Positions 1 through 8,564 of a stretch of DNA of 64,000 nt are shown here, in pieces. The first letter of the stretch is position 1, and every line of letters starts with the position of its first letter. The stretch is from Saprospiraceae bacterium. Lineage in GTDB: Bacteria; Bacteroidota; Bacteroidia; Chitinophagales; Saprospiraceae. The notes under the pieces were generated by a model, which saw nothing but the letters and a program-made list of their open reading frames with translations, searched no databases and was not told where the DNA came from. The stretch covers positions 558,001-622,000 of the forward strand of contig JAHBTU010000003.1 in assembly GCA_019638455.1 (NCBI GenBank). The letters are read 5' to 3'. Both the position numbers and the translations under genes were made by a program.

Positions 1-60
1 TGAAAGGCAGCAATTGTTGAATAAACTGCATGCCGAGAATAATTCGCGCCGTTAAAAACC

Positions 61-87
61 AAAAAGGCGACCTGTCAACAGGCCGCC
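61..87 (-). terminator. Rho-independent terminator of katG
   Basis: Read on the minus strand, a GC-rich hairpin (arms at 79-87 and 66-74, loop of about four bases) is followed at once by five T residues (61-65). It lies about 30 bases beyond the katG stop codon and in the right orientation to end that transcript. Confidence 0.75.
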
Positions 88-118
88 CTATCATTAAAGA
101 CCATCCCTTCTTCAAAAA

Positions 119-2326
119 TCAGTGCAAATCGAAGCGGTCAAGGTTCATCACCTTGTTCCAAGCCGCCACGAAGTCCTTGACGAATTTTTCGCCGGCATCG
201 GCACTTGCGTACACCTCGGCCAACGCCCTCAGCTCCGAGTTTGACCCAAAAATCAGGTCCACCCGCGTGGCTTTCCACTTGGTGTTGCCTGTTTTGCGGT
301 CGCGCCCTTCGTAATGGTACTTGCCTTCATCCGTCGCTTGCCACACCGTGCCCATATCAAGCAAGTTGACAAAGAAATCGTTGGTCAATGCCTCTGGGCG
401 ATGCGTGAGCACGCCGTTTTCGCTGTTGTTGTAATTTGTTTTCAGCACGCGCAGGCCGCCGACGAGCACTGTCATTTCAGGTGCGGTCAGGGTGAGCAGT
501 TGCGCCCTGTCCACGAGCAGGTGTTCAGCTGGCACCGCCGACCTTCCTTTCAGGTAGTTGCGGAAACCATCGGCATACGGCTCCATGACGGAGAACGACT
601 CTACATCGGTCTGTTCCTGCGAAGCGTCCATGCGCCCAGGCGTGAAGGACACTTTGATGTCGTGACCTGCGCTTTTTGCTGCTTTTTCGATAGCGGCGCA
701 GCCTGCGAGCACGATAAGGTCGGCCAACGAAATCTTTTTGCCACCTGTTTGTGCGGCGTTGAAATCTTGCTGGATTTTTCCGAGCGCGTCGAGCACTTTT
801 GCCAGTTGAGTTGGGTTGTTGACCGCCCAGTAGCGTTGCGGTGCCAAGCGGATTCTTGCGCCATTGGCGCCGCCTCGTTTGTCGGAGTCGCGGTAGGTAG
901 AGGCCGATGCCCAAGCGGTGGAGACCAATTCAGCGACCGACAGCCCCGAAGCCAATACCTTGTGTTTGAGGGCATCTATGTCTGCTGCGTCCACCAATTT
1001 GTGGTCGAGCGCGGGGATAGGGTCTTGCCAAATCAGGTTTTCTTTGGGCACTTCCTTGCCGATATAACGGGCGATTGGCCCCATATCACGGTGGGTCAGT
1101 TTGAACCAAGCCCTTGCGAAAGCGTCGGCGAACTCATCGGGATGCTCGTAAAAGCGCCTCGAGATTTTTTCATAAGCAGGGTCAAAGCGCAGCGAGAGGT
1201 CGGTAGTGAGCATGGTAGGCCGGTGCATTTTTGAGGGGATGTGCGCATCGGGAATCACCTCGTCGGCATTTTTGGCCACCCAATGATAAGCCCCTGCGGG
1301 GCCTTTGGTCAGCTCCCATTCGTACTCGAACAGGTGGCGGAAAAAGTCGTGGCTCCAGCGCTGCGGGGTCTTCGTCCATGTCACCTCAGGGCCGCCCGTG
1401 ATGGTGTCGGCACCTTTTCCTGAGCCATATTTGCTTGTCCAGCCCAAGCCTTGTTCTTCGATGGTGGCGGCTTCTGGCTCCGGGCCGACGAGACTTGGGT
1501 CGCCCGCGCCGTGCGATTTGCCGAAGGTGTGGCCTCCAGCGATGAGCGCCACCGTCTCCTCGTCGTTCATGGCCATGCGCCCGAAAGTCTCCCGGATGTC
1601 CCTTGCCGCTGCTATGGGGTCGGGATTTCCGCCGGGGCCTTCGGGGTTGACGTAGATAAGCCCCATTTGTACCGCCGCGAGCGGGTTTTCGAGATCGCGC
1701 TCACCGGAATAGCGATTTTTGTCGCCCAACCATTCGTTTTCAGCGCCCCAGTAAATGCTCTCGTCAGGTTCCCACACGTCTTCGCGGCCTCCAGAAAAGC
1801 CGAAAGTTTTGAAGCCCATAGACTCCAAGGCCACATTGCCAGCCAGAATCATGAGGTCGGCCCAAGAGATTTTGCTGCCGTATTTTTGTTTGATGGGCCA
1901 AAGCAGGCGCCGCGCCTTGTCGAGGTTGGCGTTGTCGGGCCAGCTGTTGAGCGGAGCAAAGCGCTGAAGTCCCTTGCCCGCGCCTCCGCGTCCGTCGGCG
2001 GTGCGGTAGGTGCCAGCAGCGTGCCAAGCCATGCGGATGAACAGGGGGCCATAGTGACCGAAATCGGCTGGCCACCAATCCTGCGAATCAGTCATCAGCG
2101 CGTGCAGGTCTTTTTTCAATGCTTCGTAGTCCAGCGACTTGAACAACTCACGGTAGTTGAAGTCCTTGTCCATTGGGTCAGACAGGGATGAATGTTGCCG
2201 GAGGATGTTCAGATTCAAGCGATTGGGCCACCAATCACGGTTGTGTGTGCCTATGGATGCCTTTCCATTTTTGGAAGAAACGCCAGTGAAAGGACATTTT
2301 GCAGCATCGTTTGTGGTGTTCGACAT
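119..2326 (-). CDS. katG: Catalase-peroxidase KatG
   Basis: Bifunctional haem enzyme that breaks down hydrogen peroxide. The 735-residue product has the usual length of two tandem peroxidase-like domains. Visible motifs are the distal pocket RMAWHAAGTYR (Arg98, Trp101, His102) and the proximal haem ligand GGHTFGK (His266). The residues of the family's Met-Tyr-Trp adduct are also present: Trp101, Tyr225 in GLIYVNPEGP and Met251 in FGRMAM. The second, haem-free domain follows. The ATG at 2326 is preferred over an upstream in-frame start at 2383, because a Bacteroidota -7 box lies at 2357-2364 and would fall inside the longer version. oxyR is divergent on the other side of the intergenic region, so OxyR control is likely. 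A hairpin terminator lies downstream. Confidence 0.97.
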   Translation of the reverse strand: MSNTTNDAAKCPFTGVSSKNGKASIGTHNRDWWPNRLNLNILRQHSSLSDPMDKDFNYRELFKSLDYEALKKDLHALMTDSQDWWPADFGHYGPLFIRMAWHAAGTYRTADGRGGAGKGLQRFAPLNSWPDNANLDKARRLLWPIKQKYGSKISWADLMILAGNVALESMGFKTFGFSGGREDVWEPDESIYWGAENEWLGDKNRYSGERDLENPLAAVQMGLIYVNPEGPGGNPDPIAAARDIRETFGRMAMNDEETVALIAGGHTFGKSHGAGDPSLVGPEPEAATIEEQGLGWTSKYGSGKGADTITGGPEVTWTKTPQRWSHDFFRHLFEYEWELTKGPAGAYHWVAKNADEVIPDAHIPSKMHRPTMLTTDLSLRFDPAYEKISRRFYEHPDEFADAFARAWFKLTHRDMGPIARYIGKEVPKENLIWQDPIPALDHKLVDAADIDALKHKVLASGLSVAELVSTAWASASTYRDSDKRGGANGARIRLAPQRYWAVNNPTQLAKVLDALGKIQQDFNAAQTGGKKISLADLIVLAGCAAIEKAAKSAGHDIKVSFTPGRMDASQEQTDVESFSVMEPYADGFRNYLKGRSAVPAEHLLVDRAQLLTLTAPEMTVLVGGLRVLKTNYNNSENGVLTHRPEALTNDFFVNLLDMGTVWQATDEGKYHYEGRDRKTGNTKWKATRVDLIFGSNSELRALAEVYASADAGEKFVKDFVAAWNKVMNLDRFDLH

Positions 2327-2356
2327 ATCGTAATGATTTAGTTTTATTTTATGACC

Positions 2357-2364
2357 CAAAGGTA
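2357..2364 (-). promoter_or_regulatory. Candidate katG -7 promoter box (TACCTTTG)
   Basis: On the minus strand this is TACCTTTG, an exact match to the Bacteroidota -7 consensus TAnnTTTG. It lies about 30 bases before the katG ATG, giving a short leader. No clear -33 TTG is seen, so the call rests on position and the -7 match. Confidence 0.5.
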
Positions 2365-2420
2365 CAAGTCCGAGGCGAGGCATAAAAACTGATATTCTTT
2401 ATGCCTCCATAGCCTTTGCC

Positions 2421-2428
2421 TATATTTG
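2421..2428 (+). promoter_or_regulatory. Candidate plus-strand -7 box (TATATTTG) upstream of oxyR
   Basis: TATATTTG matches TAnnTTTG and points towards oxyR. It would leave a leader of about 340 bases holding the nested inverted repeat at 2550-2680, which is long for this group, so a promoter nearer to oxyR is also possible. Confidence 0.3.
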
Positions 2429-2549
2429 CCGCTCTCGGACATTTAAAAAAACGTATGTTCGGAGTTAATGAAGCCATCGGTATATGAGTTGGTGCATCAC
2501 TCGCTCATTTCGCAGCAATTGTTCAATAAATTATTGGGTTATAGCTCCA

Positions 2550-2680
2550 CTAAACGAGGCCGTCTCACAAGTTTAAATTTCGACAGGATTAACAAGATTT
2601 ACAGTTTTTTTTACCCGAAAAAGGGCGCGAATCTTGCAATCCTGTCAAACAAACACCACTTATGAGACATCCTCGTTTAG
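2550..2680. repeat. Nested inverted-repeat element in the katG-oxyR intergenic region
   Basis: Two inverted repeats sit one inside the other. The outer arms (2550-2571 and 2659-2680) match at 19 of 22 positions and include GTCTCACAAG/GTCTCATAAG. The inner arms (2582-2599 and 2630-2646) contain GACAGGATT and its complement. The inner part belongs to a dispersed hairpin family also found at 41946 and 54880. The rest of the 2327-2778 interval shows only the two promoter candidates. A 65-codon open frame at 2468-2665 runs through the element and is not considered real. Confidence 0.75.
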
Positions 2681-2778
2681 GGCGTGTGCTCTCTTCGCAG
2701 TTGATTTTTAAAGAACGAATCTCCGAAACCGGGTTAAAAAACGGATGCCGCACTGATTGACGGCAACCCTTGCTCAAC

Positions 2779-3723
2779 ATGAATTTGCAACAAATGCACT
2801 ACATCGTGGCGGTTGACACTTACCGCCATTTCGTGAAGGCCGCCCAAAGCTGCCACGTCACCCAAGCATCTTTGAGCATGATGGTTCAAAAACTCGAAGA
2901 GGAGTTGGGTGTCAAGATATTTGACCGAAGCAGACACCCCGTCGCGCCGACACCCATTGGCCAAAAAATCATCGAGCAGGCAAGAATCGTCGTGAGAGAG
3001 GCCGCCAAACTCAAAGAGATTGTGGAAGACGAAACCTTGCCCATTAGCGGCACTTTGAGGGTTGGCATCATCCCTACCCTCGCGCCGTACCTCATCCCCT
3101 TGTTTTTGCAAAAATTTTTGAGCAAATACCCAAAAGTAAAACTGCAAATCAACGAGCTCACCACCAAAGAAATCGTCGAAAGAATCAAACTAACCCAGTT
3201 GGACGCGGGCATTTTGGCCGTCCCGCTCAATGACCCAAACTTGGTCGAAGAAACGCTCTTCGAAGAAGAATTTGTGGTTTATTGCTCAAAATTGGACACC
3301 CAATTGCAAAAGAAATACCTGCTGCCCGACGAGCTCGACATCAGCCGACTTTGGCTGCTCGACGAGGGGCATTGTATGCGCAATCAGGTCATCAACCTCT
3401 GCGCCCTCAAACTCAGCGAGCGGAGCATACACCAGTTCGACCTCTCGGCGGCCAGCATCGAGACCCTGAAAAAAGTAGTTGATATGTACGAGGGCATCAC
3501 CGTGCTGCCCTATTTGGCCATGCACGACCTAACGCCCTCGCAGAAAAACAACATCCGTTTTTTCAAAGAACCAGCCCCCGCCCGAAAAATCGGCTTGGTC
3601 AGTTTTCGCTATTTTGTGAAAGAAAAAATGCTCAACGCGCTCAGAGACGAGATACAGGGCTGCATCCCGACAGAAATGCACTCGCACAAAAAAAAGCAGA
3701 TTCTGGAAATATACGGCATCTGA
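2779..3723 (+). CDS. oxyR: OxyR, peroxide-sensing LysR-family regulator
   Basis: LysR-type transcription factor of 314 residues with an N-terminal winged helix-turn-helix (about residues 1-60) and a substrate-binding-like sensor domain. The OxyR signature GHCMRNQVINLC is present and its cysteines fall at Cys199 and Cys208, the same numbers as the peroxide-reactive pair of E. coli OxyR. That separates it from general LysR regulators. The ATG at 2779 is chosen over a TTG at 2770 because MNLQQMHYIV matches the usual start. It is divergent from katG, the classic target of OxyR, so it probably activates katG under peroxide stress. No direct binding-site evidence was seen. Confidence 0.93.
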   Translation: MNLQQMHYIVAVDTYRHFVKAAQSCHVTQASLSMMVQKLEEELGVKIFDRSRHPVAPTPIGQKIIEQARIVVREAAKLKEIVEDETLPISGTLRVGIIPTLAPYLIPLFLQKFLSKYPKVKLQINELTTKEIVERIKLTQLDAGILAVPLNDPNLVEETLFEEEFVVYCSKLDTQLQKKYLLPDELDISRLWLLDEGHCMRNQVINLCALKLSERSIHQFDLSAASIETLKKVVDMYEGITVLPYLAMHDLTPSQKNNIRFFKEPAPARKIGLVSFRYFVKEKMLNALRDEIQGCIPTEMHSHKKKQILEIYGI

Positions 3724-3864
3724 TACAATCGGCACAGTAAGCACGCTGGCGCGCACACAAGACAAACAAACTTGCCGGAGCAAACACCCTCAATTGCAAA
3801 CACACCACGCATCCGCCACGCTCGTCGCCGCGCTTGGCCGAGCGAGCAATCGCCCCTCCCCAGC

Positions 3865-4515
3865 TCACTGCTTTTTCGCCACCCCTTCCAAAAAAGGCAC
3901 GAACCGAAACGCATCCAGCATTTCTTCCTTGAACTCCGACTCCCCGATGCGCTCTATCCGGTACATATACTGCACATCTTCGCCCACCGGAATGACCAAA
4001 ATGCCGCCGATGGCCAATTGTTGCCGCAGCGCGTCGGGCACTACCGGCGCGCCCGCCGTCACGATGATTTTGTCGTAGGGCGCAAACTCCGGCAAACCTT
4101 TCGTGCCATCGCGGAAGTAACATTTCACCGCCCGGATGCCCATGTCGGCCAACAGTTTTTTGGCACTAAAATATAGCGCCTCTTGCCGCTCCACGGTATA
4201 GACCTTGCCCCCCAAGGCGGCCAGAATCGCCGCTTGGTAGCCCGAACCTGTGCCGATTTCGAGCACACGGTCGCCGGGCTTCACGAGCAGCAGAGCCGTT
4301 TGGTAAGCCACGGTGAACGGCTGCGATATGGTCTGCTCTTGTCCAATCGGGAAAGGCTTGTCCTCGTAGGCGTGTTCCTCGAATGCTTTGTCGAGAAAAA
4401 AGTGGCGCGGCACGGCATTCATGGCAGCTAGCACCGCCTCGTCGGCGATGCCGCGTCGGCGCAGGGCATCCACCATGCGCTTGCGCAATCCTTTGTGGCG
4501 ATAAGTGTCAGTCAA
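3865..4515 (-). CDS. pcm: Protein-L-isoaspartate O-methyltransferase
   Basis: Repairs isoaspartyl residues in aged proteins by SAM-dependent carboxyl methylation. The product is about 216 residues, as usual. The SAM-binding motif I is VLEIGTGSGYQAA, and the substrate-side region VPRHFFLDKAFEEHAYEDKP and the QTISQP motif are intact. No ATG precedes the conserved TYRHKGLRKRM start, so initiation is taken at TTG 4515; another TTG at 4524 would add three residues. The gene converges with oxyR across about 140 bases in which no clear terminator was seen. Confidence 0.9.
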   Translation of the reverse strand: MTDTYRHKGLRKRMVDALRRRGIADEAVLAAMNAVPRHFFLDKAFEEHAYEDKPFPIGQEQTISQPFTVAYQTALLLVKPGDRVLEIGTGSGYQAAILAALGGKVYTVERQEALYFSAKKLLADMGIRAVKCYFRDGTKGLPEFAPYDKIIVTAGAPVVPDALRQQLAIGGILVIPVGEDVQYMYRIERIGESEFKEEMLDAFRFVPFLEGVAKKQ

Positions 4516-4571
4516 GGGTAACAACGAATGGTTGGAATGATGAACGATGATGCCTTTTGGGGGAGTGGGGT

Positions 4572-4579
4572 CAAAGGTA
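4572..4579 (-). promoter_or_regulatory. Candidate pcm -7 box (TACCTTTG)
   Basis: TACCTTTG on the minus strand, about 55 bases before the pcm start, matches TAnnTTTG. Confidence 0.4.
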
Positions 4580-4631
4580 GAGCGAAGGGTTGGGGCAGAG
4601 GGGTTTGGGCGTTTATTTTGATGAGAATTAC

Positions 4632-4735
4632 ACCTCGCACCGCCAAGTTTTTACCATGTTGAAAAGCACAATCTGTTCAAAATCAAGGACATCAACAATA
4701 GCCATTAAACAAGTTATAGTGAATCAGGGTATAAA
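4632..4735. repeat. Dispersed repeat Y, copy 1
   Basis: About 100 bases beginning CCTCGCACCGCCAAGTTTTT. Related copies are at 49386-49490 and 52121-52215, all in this orientation. This copy is the most diverged towards its right end. It fills much of the 347-base gap between pcm and the phosphomutase gene and has no convincing coding capacity. Confidence 0.7.
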
Positions 4736-4763
4736 ATTGGGCAAAACTACTTCTGATTTCAAA

Positions 4764-4771
4764 TATATTTG
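4764..4771 (+). promoter_or_regulatory. Candidate phosphohexomutase -7 box (TATATTTG)
   Basis: TATATTTG matches TAnnTTTG and lies 92 bases before the chosen ATG. A TTG at 4737-4739 could serve as the -33 element, with spacing a little long. Its position argues against the in-frame upstream start at 4590. Confidence 0.45.
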
Positions 4772-4862
4772 CCGCAAAACGAGCCTCCCTCCTCTGGATG
4801 CTCGCTTGAGCCACAACTATCTCGCACAACTTACAACTCATCATTTACAACTAACAAAACGA

Positions 4863-6263
4863 ATGGCTATTCCTATCAAATTCGGCACCGATGGTTGGCG
4901 TGCCATCATCGCCGATGAATACACCGTGGAAAACGTGAAGCGCGTGGCAGAAGCCACCGCCCGTTTCATGCAACAGCGAAAGATGAAAAAGGCCGTCATC
5001 GGTCACGATTGCCGGTTCGGGGGGCCGCTTTTCGTCGCCACCACGGCGCGGGTGCTGGGTGCCTACGGCATCAAGTGCCACGTCGCCTCCGGATTTGTCA
5101 GCACCCCGATGATTAGTTTCGGCGTGGTCAAGTTGAAAGCCGACATCGGGGTGGTCATCACCGCAAGCCACAACCCGCCCACTTACAATGGCTACAAACT
5201 CAAGGCTTCTTATGGCGGGCCTTCCATCCCGTCGGATATCGCAGCGGTGGAAGCGCTGCTACCTGACGTTTGTTCTTTGGACAAACTACCGACCATAGAA
5301 GAACTGAAAGCCAAAAAACTGTTCGTGGATGCCGATTTGGAAACGTTGTACATCCGCCACGTCAAGAAAAATTTTGACCTAAAAGCCATCAAACAAAACC
5401 CCGGCAAACTTGCCTACGATGCCATGTACGGCGCAGGCCAACGGGCGATGCGCAAACTGCTGCCTCGCGCAATATGCTTGCACTGCGACGAGAACCCGGG
5501 CATGCACGGCCAAGCACCCGAACCCATCCATCGCAACTTGCTCGGCTTGAGCGAAGTGGTGCGCAAAAACCCAAAAATCATCGCAGGCATCGCGCACGAC
5601 GGCGATGCCGACCGCATCGGGATGTACGACGAGGATGGCAACTTCGTGGACAGCCACCACCTTCTGCTCATTCTTTTGCTTTATCTCTACAAATACAAAA
5701 ACCTGCGCGGCAAGGTGGTTTTCACCTTCTCCGTCACAGACAAATTGAAAAAAATGGCTGAAAAATTCGGCCTCCCCTACGAAATCACGAAGGTGGGATT
5801 CAAGTACATTGCCGAAATCATGACCCAAGAAGACGTTTTGGTGGGTGGCGAGGAATCGGGCGGCTTGGCGGTGAAAGGCCATATCCCGGAGCGCGACGGC
5901 ATCTGGGTAGGGCTGTTGGTGCTTGAGTTCATGGCCAAAACCGGCAAAACAGTGAAGGGGCTGGTGCAGGAAGTGTATAAGGAAGTGGGTGCTTTTGCCT
6001 TCGACCGCGATGATTTGCACATCACGGAAGCGCAAAAACAGGCCGTCATAAAAGCTTGCAACAGCCGCGCTTACACGGCTTTTGGCACCTACAAAATCCA
6101 GCAGGTGGAAGATTTGGACGGCTGGAAATTCCATTTTGGCGACGAAAAATGGGTCATGATACGCGCTTCTGGCACGGAGCCGGTGCTGCGGGTATATGCC
6201 CAAGCAGGGTCGTTGGCCGAAACGCGCAAGATGCTGGATGCCACTAAGGAGACGATTCTCTGA
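4863..6263 (+). CDS. Phosphoglucomutase/phosphomannomutase family protein
   Basis: Alpha-D-phosphohexomutase of 466 residues, interconverting 1- and 6-phosphosugars for polysaccharide precursor synthesis. All four family landmarks are present: the phosphoserine loop TASHNPPTYNGYK, the Mg-binding DGDADRIG, the sugar-binding GGEESGG and the phosphate-binding RASGTEPVLRVYAQ. The ATG at 4863 begins the canonical MAIPIKFGTDGWR; the open frame reaches back to 4590 but that stretch is repeat DNA. Whether glucose, mannose or glucosamine phosphate is preferred cannot be read from sequence. The downstream permease lies 165 bases away across a CAAACC array. Confidence 0.92.
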   Translation: MAIPIKFGTDGWRAIIADEYTVENVKRVAEATARFMQQRKMKKAVIGHDCRFGGPLFVATTARVLGAYGIKCHVASGFVSTPMISFGVVKLKADIGVVITASHNPPTYNGYKLKASYGGPSIPSDIAAVEALLPDVCSLDKLPTIEELKAKKLFVDADLETLYIRHVKKNFDLKAIKQNPGKLAYDAMYGAGQRAMRKLLPRAICLHCDENPGMHGQAPEPIHRNLLGLSEVVRKNPKIIAGIAHDGDADRIGMYDEDGNFVDSHHLLLILLLYLYKYKNLRGKVVFTFSVTDKLKKMAEKFGLPYEITKVGFKYIAEIMTQEDVLVGGEESGGLAVKGHIPERDGIWVGLLVLEFMAKTGKTVKGLVQEVYKEVGAFAFDRDDLHITEAQKQAVIKACNSRAYTAFGTYKIQQVEDLDGWKFHFGDEKWVMIRASGTEPVLRVYAQAGSLAETRKMLDATKETIL

Positions 6264-6268
6264 TTATT

Positions 6269-6430
6269 AACCCTCAAACCTTCAAACCAGAAACCCTCAA
6301 ACCTTCAAACCCTCAAACCAGAAACCCTCAAACCTTCAAACCCTCAAACCAGAAACCCTCAAACCTTCAAACCAGAAACCCTCAAACCCTCAAACCAGAA
6401 ACCTTCAAACCTTCAAACCCTCAAACCTTG
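6269..6430. repeat. Degenerate CAAACC array 1
   Basis: About 160 bases made almost entirely of 6-9-base units such as AAACCCTC, AAACCTTC and AAACCAG. It starts a few bases after the phosphohexomutase stop and runs into the TTG start codon of the permease gene. Related arrays lie at 7658, 8565 and 51797. Confidence 0.9.
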
Positions 6431-7648
6431 TCCTTTCCATTCCTCATCGCACGGCGCTATCTGTTCGCCAAACGCAGCACGAATGCCATCAACATCATCA
6501 CTGGCATCTCGGTGTTGGGTGTGGCCATTGGCACGGCGGCGCTGGTGCTGGTATTGTCCGTTTTCAATGGTTTCGAGGATTTGCTGGCAGGGTTGTTTGG
6601 TCATTTCAACCCTCAAATAAAAGTGACCGCCGCGAAAGGCAAAACCTTCGAGGCCGACAGCCTGCTGCTTACGCAGCTGCGCGATTTGCCGGGGGTGATG
6701 TACCTGAGCGAGACGCTGGAGGAAATCGCGTTTTTCGAGTACGAAGGCTCGCAGGATTTTGGGGTGCTGAAAGGCGTGGACGAATCATTTGCCCGTGTGA
6801 ACAACATTGACTCCACCGTGCGGGAAGGCGACTACATTTTGCAAGTCGAAGACCGCAACTGCGTCGTGATGGGAGCGGGCGTGCGCAACAAACTCTCCGT
6901 CAACGTGCACAATGTGCTCTCGGCCATGACGGTCTATATGCCGACGGAAGAGGCGGGCGGTGTGCTCGACAAGCCTTTCAAAACACGCTTTGTGTACCCA
7001 ATGGGCACTTTTGCCATCCAACAAGATTTTGACAATCAGTATGTGTTGACGAATATCGCCTTTATGCGCGACTTGCTTGGCGTGCCGTCGGGCACGGTGT
7101 CGTCGTTGGAAATACGCTGCAAGCCCGGCGCGAAAGTTTCGGAGGTCAAGAAACAGATTCGGGCCATGTTGGGTGATAGTTTCACGGTGCGAGATGAGTA
7201 CGAACAAAATGAGGCATTTTTCAAAGTGATGCAACTTGAAAAATGGATGGGCTTTGCAATCACCAGTCTGATGCTGGTGCTCATGGCGTTCAATACCATC
7301 GGGGCGCTGTGGATGATTGTCCTCGACAAACAAAAAGACATTTCCATCCTCAAAAGCATGGGGGCTACCGACAACATGGTGCATCGCATTTTTCTGCTCG
7401 AAGGGCTGCTGCTCACCTTGTTGGGCATGGGCATTGGGTTGGTGCTGGCACTGGGGCTCTACTTCGCGCAGAAGACGTGGGGATTGGTCGGCATCCCACA
7501 GGGGTTCTTGGTGCAGAGCTACCCCATCGCCATGCGGATGGGCGATTTTGTGCCTGTCATCCTGACCGTTATCGGCATCGGCTTATTGGCAGCGTTGCCG
7601 CCAGCGCAGCGGGCGGTGCGGGTGCCAGCGTATTTGAGGGAAGAATGA
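6428..7648 (+). CDS. LolC/LolE/FtsX-type ABC transporter permease
   Basis: Inner-membrane permease of 406 residues in the FtsX/MacB fold. The N-terminal region FPFLIARRYLFAKRSTNAINIITGISVLGVAIGTAAL is typical of LolC/LolE, the subunits that release lipoproteins to LolA. One membrane segment (about 20-45) is followed by a large periplasmic domain and three C-terminal segments (about 275-400). No ATG exists near the conserved start, so initiation is probably at TTG 6428, whose bases are the last unit of the CAAACC array. No ATPase gene is adjacent. Assignment to Lol rather than another FtsX-like exporter is by resemblance only. Confidence 0.85.
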   Translation: MSFPFLIARRYLFAKRSTNAINIITGISVLGVAIGTAALVLVLSVFNGFEDLLAGLFGHFNPQIKVTAAKGKTFEADSLLLTQLRDLPGVMYLSETLEEIAFFEYEGSQDFGVLKGVDESFARVNNIDSTVREGDYILQVEDRNCVVMGAGVRNKLSVNVHNVLSAMTVYMPTEEAGGVLDKPFKTRFVYPMGTFAIQQDFDNQYVLTNIAFMRDLLGVPSGTVSSLEIRCKPGAKVSEVKKQIRAMLGDSFTVRDEYEQNEAFFKVMQLEKWMGFAITSLMLVLMAFNTIGALWMIVLDKQKDISILKSMGATDNMVHRIFLLEGLLLTLLGMGIGLVLALGLYFAQKTWGLVGIPQGFLVQSYPIAMRMGDFVPVILTVIGIGLLAALPPAQRAVRVPAYLREE

Positions 7649-7657
7649 AAGAGGGTA

Positions 7658-7850
7658 TGAGGGTTTGAAGGTTTGGGGGTTTGGGGGTTTGGGGGTTTGA
7701 GGGTTTCTGGTTTGAGGGTTTCTGGTTTGAGGGTTTGGGGTTTGAGGGTTTCTGGTTTGAGGGTTTGGGGTTTGAGGGTTTCTGGTTTGAGGGTTTGGGG
7801 TTTGAGGGTTTGAGGGTTTCTGGTTTGAGGGTTTGGGGGTTTGAAGGTTT
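7658..7850. repeat. Degenerate CAAACC array 2 (inverted)
   Basis: About 190 bases of GGTTTG-type units (GTTTGAGG, GTTTCTG, GTTTGGGG), the reverse complement of the array before the permease, so the permease gene is flanked by inverted copies. Near 7671-7700 the runs GGGGG-TTT-GGGGG repeat, which could form a G-quadruplex on the plus strand. Confidence 0.9.
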
Positions 7851-7852
7851 GA

Positions 7853-8486
7853 GAGCGTGTTCGCAAAACTGTGTCACGGCGATGAGAAAACACAGAGACA
7901 CGGAGGTATAGCGTTTGGGTTTTCAATAACTTACGACCCTTTGAGTGCGGCGTTCGCCGGGTAGAAAAACATGCAGAGCGTGTCCACAAAACTGTGTCAC
8001 CCCAATTCGGGCGATGAGAAAACACAGAGACACGGAGGCATAGCGTTTGGGTTTTCAATAACTTACGACCCTTTGAGTGCGGCGTTCGCCGGGTAGAAAA
8101 ACATGCAGAGCGTGTCCACAAAACTGTGTCACGGCGATGAGAAAACACAGAGACACGGAGGCATAGCGTTTGGGTTTTCAATAACTTACGACCCTTTGAG
8201 TGCGGCGTTCGCCGGGCAGAAAAACATGCAGAGCGTGTCCACAAAACTGTGTCACCCCAATTCGGGCGATGAGAAAACACAGAGACACGGAGGCATAGCG
8301 TTTGGGTTTTCAATAACTTACGACCCTTTGAGTGCGGCGTTCGCCGGGTAGAAAAACATGCAGAGCGTGTCCACAAAACTGTGTCACGACGATGAGAAAA
8401 CACAGAGACACGGAGGCATAGCGTTTGGGTTTTCAATAACTTACGACCCTGTGAGTGCGGCGTTCGCCGGGTAGAAAAACATGCAG
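7853..8486. repeat. Five-unit tandem array, alternating 123- and 132-bp units
   Basis: Units start at GAGCGTGT (7853, 7976, 8108, 8231, 8363). The long type has CACCCCAATTCGGGCGATG where the short type has CACGGCGATG. The order is short-long-short-long-short, with only scattered base changes, implying recent duplication of a 255-base dimer. Each unit contains ACACAGAGACACGGAGG. No gene is seen here. Both unit lengths are multiples of three, so long open frames arise on both strands by construction. Confidence 0.93.
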
Positions 8487-8564
8487 GAAGGTTTGACACG
8501 CTTTTCTGAACATTCCCCCTTCCCCTGAGCCATTCCCCTGAAGTCTCTCGGTTTTTCTTTATTA

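Noticed and set aside
314..1234. A 306-codon plus-strand frame opposite katG
   Set aside because: Antisense shadow of a strongly supported gene with high-GC third positions.
8..2535. Similar GCAGCAATTGTTSAATAAA segments on both sides of katG as possible transposon ends
   Set aside because: Only about 18 bases match, with no inverted ends or transposase, and katG looks native.
2468..2665. A 65-codon frame after a -7-like box upstream of oxyR
   Set aside because: More than half overlaps the nested inverted repeat, and the peptide shows no family features.
8103..8351. An 82-codon plus-strand frame made of two array units
   Set aside because: Product is purely the repeat read in another frame, with no other support.
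7519..8499. A 326-codon open frame on the minus strand through the tandem array and CAAACC array 2
   Set aside because: It exists because the repeat units are multiples of three; it also runs antisense into the permease gene and encodes only repeat-derived peptide.
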